IMG/VR virus record: IMGVR_UViG_3300035092_000015
Coordinates: 16,876-80,875 of that record
Direction: 5' to 3' (one strand)
DNA length: 64,000 nt
DNA from: a virus
Part shown: positions 31,105-39,202 of the stretch, piece after piece
Numbering within the stretch: position 1 is the first letter of the stretch
Layout: every line of letters begins with the position of its first letter
Notes under the pieces: model-generated
Told to the model about the DNA's origin: nothing
Databases searched by the model: none
What the model saw: only the letters and a program-made list of their open reading frames with translations
Program-made: the position numbers and the translations under genes

Positions 31105-31445
31105 CCGGCAAGATCCCAGAGAGCGTCTTCATCGACGCCAACCGGGCCCGCAACAGCGAAGTGCACGGGCTGAACAACGGCGGGCTCGAGCGTCTGATCG
31201 TCATCGGCGCCCGCGAACGCGGATTCCGCGCCGCCGTCGCCGCCGCCTACCGCGCCGGCCAGGCCAGTACAATAGACCCATGCACCCACACGTGTGGAAC
31301 CCCCGGCTGCACCCCCGCGACCGGATCGGCCAGTTCACCGACACACCCGGCAGCGGGTCGTGGCTCTCCCGGGCTGCCGAGCAGGCCCGGCGCGGGTTCA
31401 CCGACGCCGAGCTTGCACAGCGCGAGCAGGACGTCAACGACCTGA
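31101..31445 (+). CDS. Hypothetical protein (114 aa), end uncertain
   Basis: The first 55 residues (VFIDANRARNSEVHGLNNGG and a helical RERGFRAAVAAAYRAG) look coding. From residue about 60 on it overlaps the zeta-like kinase gene in another frame for 166 bases and becomes low complexity. Either the overlap is real or only the N-terminal part matters. Confidence 0.45.
   Translation: MTGKIPESVFIDANRARNSEVHGLNNGGLERLIVIGARERGFRAAVAAAYRAGQASTIDPCTHTCGTPGCTPATGSASSPTHPAAGRGSPGLPSRPGAGSPTPSLHSASRTSTT
31268..31273 (+). promoter_or_regulatory. Putative leaderless -10 box
   Basis: TACAAT lies 6 bases before the ATG at 31280, so the start point would coincide with it. No good -35 is seen. It fits the recurring TA-x-AAT boxes at 32687, 33289, 41496 and 57613. 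Confidence 0.4.
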
Positions 31446-32197
31446 TCGCCGGGAGCCGCCATCTGGACACCCACCGGGTGCACAAACCGAACGGACGCTG
31501 GTCCGACGAACGGGCCGCCGCTCACCGGGAGATCTTGGACAGGGTGTGGGCGGAGAAAGCCACCCGGGTGCCGAACGAACACCGGGCGGTGATGACCGGC
31601 GGGTTGATGGGCGCCGGAAAGACCACCGTCCTAGCCGGACACCCCGAGATCGACATGTCCGACTACCTGATGGTGTCGGCCGACGACATGAAAGAGGAGA
31701 TCATCCGCCACGGTCTGGTCCCGCGCATCCCGGGCGCCGAACACCTGTCGCCGATGGAGCTGTCGGCGATGTACCACGTCGAATCGGCCTACCTGGCGGA
31801 CGCACTGGCCGAACGCGCCTACGCCGAAGGGAAGAACGTGATCCTGGATGCGTCGATGGGCGACCGGACTGCCCCGGCGGCGCGGCTGGCGCGGCTGCGC
31901 GACATGGGCTACCAGGTCCGGGGGGTGTTCGTCGACATCCCGGTCGAGACGAGCCTGCAACGGGCGTCGGCCCGGTACCGGTCGGGGATGCAGCAGTGGG
32001 GCAGCGGTACCGGCCCGGGCGGGCGGACGATCCCTCCGGCGTTGATCGAGGGGCAACGCGGCCCGGGTGGGATGACGAAGAACCGGGTGGTGTTCGACCA
32101 GCTGCGCGAGGAGGGGTTGTTCGGGGCGGGGTGGGAGGTACACGACAACACCGGGTCGGCGCCGGTGCTGTTGAAGCGCGGAGGAATACAGACGTGA
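31280..32197 (+). CDS. Zeta-toxin-like P-loop kinase with N-terminal HPRD tag
   Basis: A 305-residue protein. Residues 11-20 read HPRDRIGQFT, the tag shared with many late proteins in this window. GGLMGAGKTT (107-116) is a Walker A loop, followed by a zeta/Chl-P-kinase-like arrangement: VSADDMKEEI, a long helix with HVESAYLADALAERAYAEGK and VILDASMGD. Zeta enzymes phosphorylate UDP-N-acetylglucosamine or related sugars and can block wall synthesis. No antitoxin (epsilon-like) gene is obvious next to it. If injected with DNA it would act on the host at once; that is inference. Confidence 0.72.
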   Translation: MHPHVWNPRLHPRDRIGQFTDTPGSGSWLSRAAEQARRGFTDAELAQREQDVNDLIAGSRHLDTHRVHKPNGRWSDERAAAHREILDRVWAEKATRVPNEHRAVMTGGLMGAGKTTVLAGHPEIDMSDYLMVSADDMKEEIIRHGLVPRIPGAEHLSPMELSAMYHVESAYLADALAERAYAEGKNVILDASMGDRTAPAARLARLRDMGYQVRGVFVDIPVETSLQRASARYRSGMQQWGSGTGPGGRTIPPALIEGQRGPGGMTKNRVVFDQLREEGLFGAGWEVHDNTGSAPVLLKRGGIQT

Positions 32198-32230
32198 CAC
32201 GGAGCGTTGCACTTAGAGGAGGAGTGTCGC

Positions 32231-32497
32231 ATGGGCAGCAGCAGGACGGTGCAGCAACTGGTGGACGATCTCGCATCTGGCAGGATCAACCTGGATCTGG
32301 CGGTGAGGGATTTTGGGACCCGCCGTTGGCCCGGCCCGGCGCCGGAGACCGCGCAGCAGCGGCACGGGGTGCACGACGCGGACCTGCCCGACCCGAACAG
32401 TATCGATTGGGTGCAGGTGAGCCCCGGGCTGTCAGACGAGCAGCGTCGCGCGTTGCTGCGCGTGTACGACCAGCGTACGTCCCGCTCTGGGCGTTGA
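32231..32497 (+). CDS. Hypothetical protein (88 aa)
   Basis: ATG 32231 is preferred over an in-frame TTG because AGAGGAGGAG lies just upstream. VQQLVDDLASGRINLDLAVRD is a helical segment, then WVQVSPGLSDEQRRALLRVY. No family recognised. Confidence 0.6.
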   Translation: MGSSRTVQQLVDDLASGRINLDLAVRDFGTRRWPGPAPETAQQRHGVHDADLPDPNSIDWVQVSPGLSDEQRRALLRVYDQRTSRSGR

Positions 32498-32736
32498 TCG
32501 CGGTCCGCGAGCTGTGTTTCGCGGTGATGGTCGCGGCGTGTGGGTGGTTGGCGGTGTATGCGGTCTGGCCGTGGTCGCCGTTGCCGGCGCTGCTGGTGTT
32601 GTGGTTGGGGACGCAGGTGGTGCCGTGGTTCCGGCGGCTGTCCCACCCCCGCCGCCCCCGGGTTGCACCCGAGGTGTCACCTGTGGTACAATGGTGGGGT
32701 AAGGGACAACTACAGAGAGGACCCTGCAATGAGTGA
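32494..32736 (+). CDS. Possible membrane protein (80 aa)
   Basis: TTG 32494 overlaps the preceding stop (TTGA). Residues 6-42 are hydrophobic (LCFAVMVAACGWLAVYAVW, LPALLVLWLGTQVVPWF), two probable spans. Its end runs through the promoter at 32663 and into the next ATG. A TTG start lowers confidence. Confidence 0.4.
   Translation: MIAVRELCFAVMVAACGWLAVYAVWPWSPLPALLVLWLGTQVVPWFRRLSHPRRPRVAPEVSPVVQWWGKGQLQRGPCNE
32663..32692 (+). promoter_or_regulatory. Promoter with AGGTGTCACCT palindrome (copy 1)
   Basis: -35 TTGCAC (32663-32668), 18-base spacer, -10 TACAAT (32687-32692). The spacer contains the perfect palindrome AGGTGTCACCT, an operator-like site. It precedes the gene at 32729 and is repeated almost exactly at 33265. 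Confidence 0.7.
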
Positions 32737-33028
32737 GAGCCAGGGCTACAGCGCCCCCGACGCCACCTCGCCCGAGTACCGGGCAGGCTGGGCCGCCGAG
32801 AGCGCCAGCCAGGCAACGACTCTGGTCGGAGAGGATCTGGACGACGATGAGCTGGGCATGTTCGCCAGCCGGCTGCTGGGATGGCTGCGCAGTCAGCCGG
32901 ACGTGATCAGCGCCGAGATCGTGATGGACACCGGCAAGGACGACCGCAAGACCAGCGCCGACATCATCCTCGGGGTGGATGTCGCCGCGATCGGCGGAGT
33001 CAGCATGACGATGAACATCACCCCGTGA
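32729..33028 (+). CDS. Small acidic hypothetical protein (99 aa)
   Basis: ATG 32729 after GAGAGG. Acidic middle (VGEDLDDDELGMFASRLLGW), then strands (VISAEIVMDTG, TSADIILGVDVAAIGG). It is a single-gene transcript between its own promoter and a terminator. Unknown function. Confidence 0.65.
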   Translation: MSESQGYSAPDATSPEYRAGWAAESASQATTLVGEDLDDDELGMFASRLLGWLRSQPDVISAEIVMDTGKDDRKTSADIILGVDVAAIGGVSMTMNITP

Positions 33029-33050
33029 CCTTGTTCCCTCTCTGATGGGC

Positions 33051-33092
33051 CCGGCCCCCCGGCGCGACGACGCCCGGGGGGCCGGTGCTTTT
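33051..33092 (+). terminator. Rho-independent terminator
   Basis: A 14-base stem (CCGGCCCCCCGGCG with CGCCCGGGGGGCCGG, one bulged C), 6-base loop, followed by TGCTTTTCT. It closes the transcript from 32663 just before the tRNA, whose expression would need readthrough or processing. Confidence 0.75.
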
Positions 33093-33095
33093 CTC

Positions 33096-33166
33096 GGCTG
33101 CTTAGCTCAACGGCAGAGCAGGCGTCTCTAACACGCCGGTTGCGGGTCCGACTCCCGCCGCAGCCT
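33096..33166 (+). tRNA. tRNA with anticodon CTA (amber suppressor)
   Basis: Acceptor 33096-33102 pairs with 33159-33165 (6 of 7 pairs; the T-C at the inner end mismatches). D stem GCTC/GAGC (33105-33108, 33116-33119) encloses AACGGCA. Anticodon stem GGCGT/ACGCC encloses CTCTAAC, placing T33 before anticodon C34-T35-A36, which reads UAG. The T stem GCGGG/CCCGC encloses TCCGACT; C at position 55 is unusual. Discriminator T; no encoded CCA. The aminoacid identity cannot be read by eye. It sits between two palindromic promoters, right after a terminator. Confidence 0.8.
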
Positions 33167-33264
33167 CGCACCGCGCGTGGCCCGGACAGCCGGGTAACGC
33201 GGCGGGTCAGGGCGCCGGGCTGGCTGGGCGCCTTGTCGACTTGGCCCGCCGGGGCCACGAGCGG

Positions 33265-33294
33265 TTGCACGCGAGGTGTCACCTGTGATATAAT
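33265..33294 (+). promoter_or_regulatory. Promoter with AGGTGTCACCT palindrome (copy 2)
   Basis: -35 TTGCAC (33265-33270), 18-base spacer with the same AGGTGTCACCT palindrome, -10 TATAAT (33289-33294). It drives the gene at 33354. Differs from the copy at 32663 by only a few bases. Confidence 0.78.
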
Positions 33295-33353
33295 GGAGGT
33301 GCCCGGCCGGACGTCGGTCGGGCGGGTTGGCAACTCCAGAGAGGGAGAACAGG

Positions 33354-33758
33354 ATGTCTGTGACAGTGGGCGCAGGAGCCACCGAACAGGGCCGCGACTG
33401 GAAGATCATCCAGGGTGACCGGCCGCAGAGTGGCGCCTACGACAACCACGTCTGGCAGGAGTTCGCCGGGCTGGCCATCGAGGTGGGCGGCTACAGCGAC
33501 CTGACTGCCATCGACCCCTACAGCGGGCGCAGGTTCTGGCTGGGCGACGCCTACCGGTGCAACACGCACACGGCGATGCTGAAAGCCGCCAAGCCCGGCG
33601 AGGAGGCTCTCGCGGTCTACCAGGCGTCACACGAGTGCGGCGACTGCGGCGGCACGATGATCGCCGCGATCCGCCGGCTGTTGGACGCGATGGAGGCCGT
33701 CGGGTTCCCCGGCGAGCCGGCCGACGAGCCCCGCAGGGCGAACGTGGCCAGCGCCTGA
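33354..33758 (+). CDS. Hypothetical protein with Cys/His residues (134 aa)
   Basis: ATG 33354 after GAGAGGGAG. It has WKIIQGDRPQSGAYDNHVW, a FWLGDAYRCNTHTAML segment and HECGDCGGTMIAAIRRLLD near residue 97, so C/H ligands for one zinc are possible. Single-gene transcript between promoter copy 2 and a perfect hairpin. Role unknown. Confidence 0.65.
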   Translation: MSVTVGAGATEQGRDWKIIQGDRPQSGAYDNHVWQEFAGLAIEVGGYSDLTAIDPYSGRRFWLGDAYRCNTHTAMLKAAKPGEEALAVYQASHECGDCGGTMIAAIRRLLDAMEAVGFPGEPADEPRRANVASA

Positions 33759-33770
33759 CCAACCCAACAC

Positions 33771-33800
33771 GACGCCCCCCAGGGCAACCTGGGGGGCGTC
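33771..33800 (+). terminator. Perfect 13-bp hairpin between convergent genes
   Basis: GACGCCCCCCAGG (33771-33783), GCAA tetraloop, CCTGGGGGGCGTC (33788-33800). It lies exactly between a rightward gene and a small leftward gene, so it probably ends both transcripts. No long T run follows. Confidence 0.7.
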
Positions 33801-33803
33801 GCC

Positions 33804-33950
33804 CTATCCGGGGATGTGTTCGATCAGCACCGCGACCACAAACGCACAGAACCCGCCCCAACCCAGCCGCTCCGGGATCAACCCGAACGCAGCCAGCCCC
33901 GACAGGACCAACGCCAACAGCAGGAACAGCAAAACCAACACGGTTGCCAT
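33804..33950 (-). CDS. Reverse-strand small membrane protein (48 aa)
   Basis: ATG 33950, stop TAG at 33804. Two hydrophobic segments: TVLVLLFLLLALVLSGLAAF and GGFCAFVVAVLIEH around an LIPERLG turn. A TAAACA placed 6 bases before the ATG could be a leaderless -10. It is convergent with the upstream gene at the hairpin and divergent from the terminase genes. Small reverse-strand membrane proteins may be morons expressed in a lysogen; here that is inference. Confidence 0.55.
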   Translation of the reverse strand: MATVLVLLFLLLALVLSGLAAFGLIPERLGWGGFCAFVVAVLIEHIPG

Positions 33951-33967
33951 ACCGGGTGTTTACCCAC

Positions 33968-34009
33968 CGCGACCCCCGGGCATGCTACCATCGGGTAGCC
34001 AGGGTCGCG
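33968..34009. repeat. Nested inverted repeat before small terminase
   Basis: Outer arms CGCGACCC (33968-33975) and GGGTCGCG (34002-34009) enclose inner arms GCTACC (33984-33989) and GGTAGC (33994-33999). The element ends 26 bases before the small-terminase ATG. It could be an operator, a terminator, or part of the packaging recognition site. Confidence 0.5.
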
Positions 34010-34035
34010 ATGACCCCTGGATAGGGAGAGTCGAG

Positions 34036-34572
34036 ATGACCAAACCCGCCGAAGGTAAACGGCTAAGCGGCAACCCCGTCGGGATCCGGGTCAGCCCCAA
34101 CAAAGACAGCCTCATCGCCCGCCGGATCCGCGCGGTTGAACTGCGCGTCCAAGGCATGACCCTCAACCAGGTCTCCCAGGCCACCGGCGTCAACCCACGG
34201 ACCGTCCGGATCGACATCGACACGGTGTTGCGCGAGCGGGACGCGGAGACCATCCCGAAGCTGCGCGCGCTGGAAGAGGAACGGCTCGACCTGGCCGTCC
34301 GGACCGCGACCGCGATCATCGAAGCCCACCCCGGGACTGAACTGGCGTTGAAGGCCGTCGACCGGTTGATCCGGGCATCGGCCCGCCGCGCCGGGCTGCT
34401 CGGGTTGGACGCCCCGGTGGAGTTGAACATCCGCAGCACCGAGGTGACCCAGGCAGACCTCGAGTTGGACGAGCTGATCCGGGAGGCGCAGGCACGTAAC
34501 GCGAACACCCGGGAACAGCTGATCGCGCAGGCAGGCGGTGGCGGTGACGACACGGCAACCCCGGTGGCCTAA
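34036..34572 (+). CDS. terS: Terminase small subunit
   Basis: A 178-residue protein. The N-terminal half has a helix-turn-helix (ELRVQGMTLNQVSQATGVNP then RTVRIDIDTVLRE), the usual DNA-recognition element of small terminases, followed by helices (LEEERLDLAVRTATAIIEAH) for ring assembly. It is two genes ahead of the large terminase. It recognises the packaging site. Confidence 0.75.
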   Translation: MTKPAEGKRLSGNPVGIRVSPNKDSLIARRIRAVELRVQGMTLNQVSQATGVNPRTVRIDIDTVLRERDAETIPKLRALEEERLDLAVRTATAIIEAHPGTELALKAVDRLIRASARRAGLLGLDAPVELNIRSTEVTQADLELDELIREAQARNANTREQLIAQAGGGGDDTATPVA

Positions 34573-35068
34573 GGGTACGCCGTGGCAGCGGCAGGGACCT
34601 GGCCCGGGACGTTGGGCTGAGCAGCTGTCGGCGCAGCTGCCCGGCCACGTCGAAGAGCCTGACTACCGGGGGGTGCACCAACCACCCGACCCCCGTGGCG
34701 CCGACACCGTGATGCGGCTGGACGACCTCGAAGCTGACATGCCCGACGTGTACGAACACCCCGAATACTACCTGTCCAGAGAAACCGAGGGCTGGCGGGA
34801 AGCAGTCCGCGCGATGCGCGCCGTCCGGGGCCGACCCGACGCTACGATCACAATCTACCGGGCCGCACCGCCCGAGGCGGGGGCGATCAACCCCGGCGAC
34901 TGGGTCAGCACCAGCCGGGCCTACGCCGCGACCCACGGTAGACACGCCCACGACCCCGCCCAGGACTGGCCGGTCATCTCGATGCAGGTTCCGGTCAGGG
35001 ACGTGTACTGGGGCGGGAACGACTTCACGGAGTTCGGGTACTGGCCCGGTGTTGAGGAACGGCCGTGA
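34544..35068 (+). CDS. ADP-ribosyltransferase-like protein with tag
   Basis: About 174 residues from GTG 34544 (GTG 34538 adds two). Starts with VTTRQPRWPKGTP and a GPGPGRWAEQLSAQLPG segment, the late-protein tag. The rest resembles an R-S-E ADP-ribosyltransferase: TIYRAAPPEAG (Arg), GDWVSTSRAYAATHG (S-T-S) and GGNDFTEFGYW (Glu). It would transfer ADP-ribose from NAD to a host target, as T4 Alt does after injection. The position between the two terminase genes is unusual. ART assignment rests on motif order only. Confidence 0.68.
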   Translation: MTTRQPRWPKGTPWQRQGPGPGRWAEQLSAQLPGHVEEPDYRGVHQPPDPRGADTVMRLDDLEADMPDVYEHPEYYLSRETEGWREAVRAMRAVRGRPDATITIYRAAPPEAGAINPGDWVSTSRAYAATHGRHAHDPAQDWPVISMQVPVRDVYWGGNDFTEFGYWPGVEERP

Positions 35069-36684
35069 CTGCCGTTCTGCCTGGGCTCGAGCTTGAGCTT
35101 GACGCCCCGCCGCTGCCCTGGATCACCGACCCGTACCACCCCGAGGTCAACGCTGAGAACTTCGACCTGTACGGGTATCTGGCCCAGTTCGACCCCAGGC
35201 TGTTCACCCACAGCCGAGGCCGGCGTGAGATCACCCGGTACGACCCGATCCTGTTCGCGATCGTTTACTTCCCGCACCACATCCGCACCGACGGGCGGAT
35301 CTCATTCGCCGACCCGCATTTCCAGTGGGCCGGCGCCGCCCGACGGTGGATCGTCCCCGCCGGGCTGAAGCAAGACCGGCACGCCTACGTCGCCCCCCGC
35401 GACACCGGCAAGTCGACCTGGTGGTTCCTGCTGCTGCCGATGTGGGCCGCCGCGCACGGGCACATCAAGTTCGCCGCCGCGTTCGCCCACTCCGGCACCC
35501 AATCCGAGACCCACCTGCACGCGTTCCGCTCGGAACTGGCCGAGAACCAACGGCTGCGGCAGGACTACCCCGACCTGTGCACCCCCGCCAGGAAGCCGAA
35601 CGGGAAAACCACCGCCGACAACATCCAGATGTTGCGAACCAAGGCCAACTTTGCGTTCGCTGCGCGTGGGGTGGACGCGGCGAACCTCGGGTTGAAGGAG
35701 AAAGACACCCGCCCCGACCTGATCCTGCTGGACGACGTCGAACCGGACGAAGCCTCGTACAGCCAGTACCAGATGGAGAAACGACGCGGGACCATCATCG
35801 AGGCGATCCTGCCGATGAACCTGCGCGCCCATGTCGTGCTGGTCGGGACCGTCACCATGCCCGGCAGTATCGTCCACCAGCTGGTCGCAGTCGCGAGAGG
35901 CGACACCGAGGTCGAAGCGTGGGTCGGGGAGGAGAACTTCGCCCCGCACCACGCCCTGCCGATCTGTCTACGCGACGACGGGACCGAACGAAGCATCTGG
36001 CCCGCGAAATGGCCCCTGTCGTTCCTGATCTCGATCCGCCGGACCCGATCCTACCTGAAGAACTTCGCCAACGACCCGATGGGCACCGAGGGCGGGTATT
36101 GGACGTTGGAAGATTTCACCTACGGCGAACTGGGCAACCCGACCCGCTGGTTCCTCGCGTTGGACCCGACGATCACCACGAAAACCCGCTCCGACCCGGC
36201 CGGGGTCGCGGTCATCTCCTATGCCCCCGGCTATGTGATCCCGGCCGAGTCGCCGCGCAGGCTGCCGGCGAAGGTCCCGAGCCGGTGTCTGGTGGAGTTC
36301 GCAGCGGAGGTGAAGCTGGTCGGGGAGGGTCTGCGCCGGTACCTGTTGAAGGTCTTGCAGCGGTACCCGAGGGTCAAGGCGATCATCGTCGAAGGCAACC
36401 AGGGCGGGGAGAACTGGCACGCGATCCTGCACGATATGCCGGTCCGGGTGGTTGTCGTGTGGTCGGAGGAGAAGAAGGAGGTCCGGGCGGCGAACCTGCT
36501 GGAGCTGTACCAACACAACCCGCCGAGGGTCCTGCACCCGGAGCCTGGGGCGGTGGTGGCGCTGGAGCAGCAGATGGCGTCTTTCCCCCGGGGCAAGGAC
36601 GACATGGTGGACGCGGTCGGGTCGGTGTGTCTGCGTGTCCTGGGGAAGCCGCCGAAGAAGGGCCAGACGTTCTTCCCGGTCTGA
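35065..36684 (+). CDS. terL: Terminase large subunit
   Basis: A 539-residue packaging motor. ATPase: Walker A variant APRDTGKST (110-118) and Walker B LILLDDVE (219-226). C-terminal nuclease: FLALDPTIT, a KAIIVEGNQGG strand and DDMVDAVGSV provide the acidic metal ligands. It translocates DNA into the prohead and cuts the concatemer. GTG start overlapping the preceding stop. Confidence 0.92.
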   Translation: MTAVLPGLELELDAPPLPWITDPYHPEVNAENFDLYGYLAQFDPRLFTHSRGRREITRYDPILFAIVYFPHHIRTDGRISFADPHFQWAGAARRWIVPAGLKQDRHAYVAPRDTGKSTWWFLLLPMWAAAHGHIKFAAAFAHSGTQSETHLHAFRSELAENQRLRQDYPDLCTPARKPNGKTTADNIQMLRTKANFAFAARGVDAANLGLKEKDTRPDLILLDDVEPDEASYSQYQMEKRRGTIIEAILPMNLRAHVVLVGTVTMPGSIVHQLVAVARGDTEVEAWVGEENFAPHHALPICLRDDGTERSIWPAKWPLSFLISIRRTRSYLKNFANDPMGTEGGYWTLEDFTYGELGNPTRWFLALDPTITTKTRSDPAGVAVISYAPGYVIPAESPRRLPAKVPSRCLVEFAAEVKLVGEGLRRYLLKVLQRYPRVKAIIVEGNQGGENWHAILHDMPVRVVVVWSEEKKEVRAANLLELYQHNPPRVLHPEPGAVVALEQQMASFPRGKDDMVDAVGSVCLRVLGKPPKKGQTFFPV

Positions 36685-36719
36685 TACCCTGGTCGTAACC
36701 GACAGAGAGGGGGCCGGCG

Positions 36720-38729
36720 TTGACCAGAGCGCTCACCCCGGCCCACGCCGCCCAGCTGCAGGTCGGAACCATGACCACCGCCGGCTACGGCACCCCCGCC
36801 CTGGTCAACCCCGGCAACCCGGTGGAGATCACAGTCACCCCCGACAGCGACGGCGACGGACAGCACCTCGATACTGGCGCCACCGGGCTGTTGATGCGCA
36901 GCCTCGCCGAACTGGACGCCGCCCGCCCCGAATACGCCCTAGCGGACGAGATGTACGACGGGACCGTCGAAGAACTGCACGTATCCGACGCCATCGCCCG
37001 GCTGCTGGCACAATCCGGCGTGAACAACATCGAAAACCTGAACTACGCGAAAGTCCCAGTCGACACCATCGCCGAGAAGCTGCAGATCCGCGCGATCACA
37101 GTCTCTGCCGGCGACCTGGCCGAGGACGACAGCCACGACCCCGACCGGGAGATCGGCGAAGCCGACCGCGACATCGAAGACGACCCTGAGGTCGACGAGC
37201 AGAAAGAAATCAGCAGTCACGCGCAGGAGCTGCTGGACGAGATCCGCAAACGCAACCAGCTCGACGCGGAAGAACCCGAGCTGATGAAAACCTGCTCCCG
37301 CTACGGCGAAGGCTACCTGTTCGTCTGGCCGGTGGTGGCCGACCCGGAAGGCTACGAAGAAGCCTCACCGCTCGAGCCGGACCAACCCGCCCGGATCGTC
37401 GGGGTTGACATGTTCGTCAACAGCCCGTACACCACCCGGGCGTACTACGACGCGGAGAACCCGCTGCGGATGACCCACGTCCTGAAATCGTGGGAGTGGT
37501 ACGACGAGGCCAACGACGCCGACCGGCTCCGCGCCACCCTGTACTTCCCCGACCGGATCGAACGTTGGGTGGTCAAGCTGCAGGGCGACCAGGCCCGCCG
37601 CGAAGACTGGGAGCACTACGTCGAGGGCGACGAGCAGTGGCCGTTGGACAACCCGACCGGCGAGATCCCGTTCTTCCACCTGCGCAACGCCCGCCCCTAC
37701 GGCGTGCCCGAACACCGGGCAGCGTACGGGCCGCAACGGTTGATCAACAAACTGGTCAGCACCCACGCGGCGACGATCGACTTCCAGGGCTGGCCGCAGC
37801 GGTACTTCCTGATCGACCCTAAAGCCGACGACCCGATGATGAACCTGCTCGACCCGGACAACCCCGAGGACGATGGGGACGACCCGGAAGGCAGCGGACG
37901 CAGCCCGTTCCGGGCCGACCCGGCAGCGGTGTGGAAGATGTTCGCCAGCGCGGTCGGGCAGTTCCAGGCCGCCGACCCGCAAGTGTTCATGGCGCCGCTG
38001 GACCGGTACATCAAGTCGATCTCCGAACTGTGCGGGATCCCGCTGGACCGGTTCGTCGGGTATTCGACCCCGCCGTCGGGGGAGTCGCGGAAGGCCGCGA
38101 ACGAACCGCTGTACGAGAAGGCCGGGTCGCGGCAGGACTCGTACGGGCCGGTGATGGAGGACGCGTACGAGTTCGCGCTGCAGCTGCTGGGTGTGACCGA
38201 TGTGACGGTCGACGTGAAATGGAAGCCGCTGCAGGTCGCGGTTGGGCTCGAGGATTGGAACATCATCCAGGCGAAGATCGGCAACGGTGTCCCGGTCCGG
38301 CAGGCGTTGATCGAAGCCGGCTACCCGGAGGACGAGGTCGACATCTGGCTGGTGGATGAGACCGGCGCGGACCTGGTCCGGCGGGTGGCGTTGTTGAACT
38401 CGATCGGGACCGCGATCCAGGCGATGTCGGCCGGTGTCGCGGTCGGGATGGTCTCTCCGGAGCAGGCCGGCGACATCATCGCCCGGATCATTGGGGCGGT
38501 TGGGGAGAACCTGCCGCGTCTGGCGAAGCCGGTCGCGTTGCATCCGCAGATGCAGCAGATGGCGGACCAGATGCAGAAGGACGCCCGGGGTCAGCAGGTG
38601 GCTGAGCATATCGCGTCCGCGCCGCCGCAGCCGCAGTTCGACCCGGAGGGTAAGCCTATCCCGCCGCCGCCTGACCGGCCGTTGCCGCCGATGCCGCCCC
38701 CGCCGCCGCCAGTAAGGGTCGGACGATGA
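36720..38729 (+). CDS. Portal protein
   Basis: A 669-residue protein, a typical size for actinophage portals. Placed directly after the large terminase. Features: VADPEGYEEASPL, TRAYYDAENPLRMTHVLKSW, VSTHAATIDFQGWPQRYF and GIPLDRFVGYSTPP (SPP1/HK97-type portal landmarks), with a helical crown and a Pro-rich C-terminus. TTG start at 36720 has AGAGAGGGGG upstream; ATG 36771 is an alternative. It forms the dodecameric DNA gate. Confidence 0.85.
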   Translation: MTRALTPAHAAQLQVGTMTTAGYGTPALVNPGNPVEITVTPDSDGDGQHLDTGATGLLMRSLAELDAARPEYALADEMYDGTVEELHVSDAIARLLAQSGVNNIENLNYAKVPVDTIAEKLQIRAITVSAGDLAEDDSHDPDREIGEADRDIEDDPEVDEQKEISSHAQELLDEIRKRNQLDAEEPELMKTCSRYGEGYLFVWPVVADPEGYEEASPLEPDQPARIVGVDMFVNSPYTTRAYYDAENPLRMTHVLKSWEWYDEANDADRLRATLYFPDRIERWVVKLQGDQARREDWEHYVEGDEQWPLDNPTGEIPFFHLRNARPYGVPEHRAAYGPQRLINKLVSTHAATIDFQGWPQRYFLIDPKADDPMMNLLDPDNPEDDGDDPEGSGRSPFRADPAAVWKMFASAVGQFQAADPQVFMAPLDRYIKSISELCGIPLDRFVGYSTPPSGESRKAANEPLYEKAGSRQDSYGPVMEDAYEFALQLLGVTDVTVDVKWKPLQVAVGLEDWNIIQAKIGNGVPVRQALIEAGYPEDEVDIWLVDETGADLVRRVALLNSIGTAIQAMSAGVAVGMVSPEQAGDIIARIIGAVGENLPRLAKPVALHPQMQQMADQMQKDARGQQVAEHIASAPPQPQFDPEGKPIPPPPDRPLPPMPPPPPPVRVGR

Positions 38730-39199
38730 CCTGGGGACCAAGCGACGAGCAGAAACACCCTCGCGACCGGGCTGGGCGGTGGGCCGAGAAGCTGTCCGAT
38801 CTGATCGGCCAGCGCCGTTACCGTGGCATGCTCGCTGACTTGGCGGCGATGTCCGCAGACACCCCGGAGCACCGACAACAGGGGGCGGCGGCCCGCCGGG
38901 AGACGGCTGAGTGGTTGCGTGGTCTTCTGTCCGACCCGGAGTCCGGGCACGCTACGATCCCGGTCGGTGTTGGTGTCCTGCTCGACTTGGCTGACGTGAT
39001 CGCGGGTGGGGAGTGGCAGGTCGCCCCGGCGTGGGGGTCGGGTGAGCCGGGCGGGGTGATCCGCCGGGTGTACACCGGCGGGCCGGGCGCCGGGTCGCTG
39101 CGGATTGAGACCGACGGGGGGAATCTGGATTTCCCGATCCCCGAGCCGTGGTCACGGGGCGAAGAGATCCGCATCCAACGCGCCTTCCGTCGGGGGTGA
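38726..39199 (+). CDS. Tagged late protein (157 aa)
   Basis: ATGA overlap with the portal. Starts MTWGPSDEQKHPRDRAGRWA then EKLSDLIGQ: the complete bipartite tag. The remainder is helical (RRETAEWLRGLLSDPESG) and then beta-rich (WQVAPAWGSGEPGGVIRRVY). No catalytic motif found. First of a 17-kb run of tagged genes between portal and scaffold. Confidence 0.65.
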   Translation: MTWGPSDEQKHPRDRAGRWAEKLSDLIGQRRYRGMLADLAAMSADTPEHRQQGAAARRETAEWLRGLLSDPESGHATIPVGVGVLLDLADVIAGGEWQVAPAWGSGEPGGVIRRVYTGGPGAGSLRIETDGGNLDFPIPEPWSRGEEIRIQRAFRRG

Positions 39200-39202
39200 C
39201 CT

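Noticed and set aside
31294-32736. 480-codon frame over the zeta-like kinase
   Set aside because: Frame shadow; only its last 80 codons, beyond the kinase gene, might be coding.
33096-33166. tRNA with a normal sense anticodon by shifting the loop
   Set aside because: The 5-bp anticodon stem is perfect and places T33 directly before CTA; no alternative register pairs as well.
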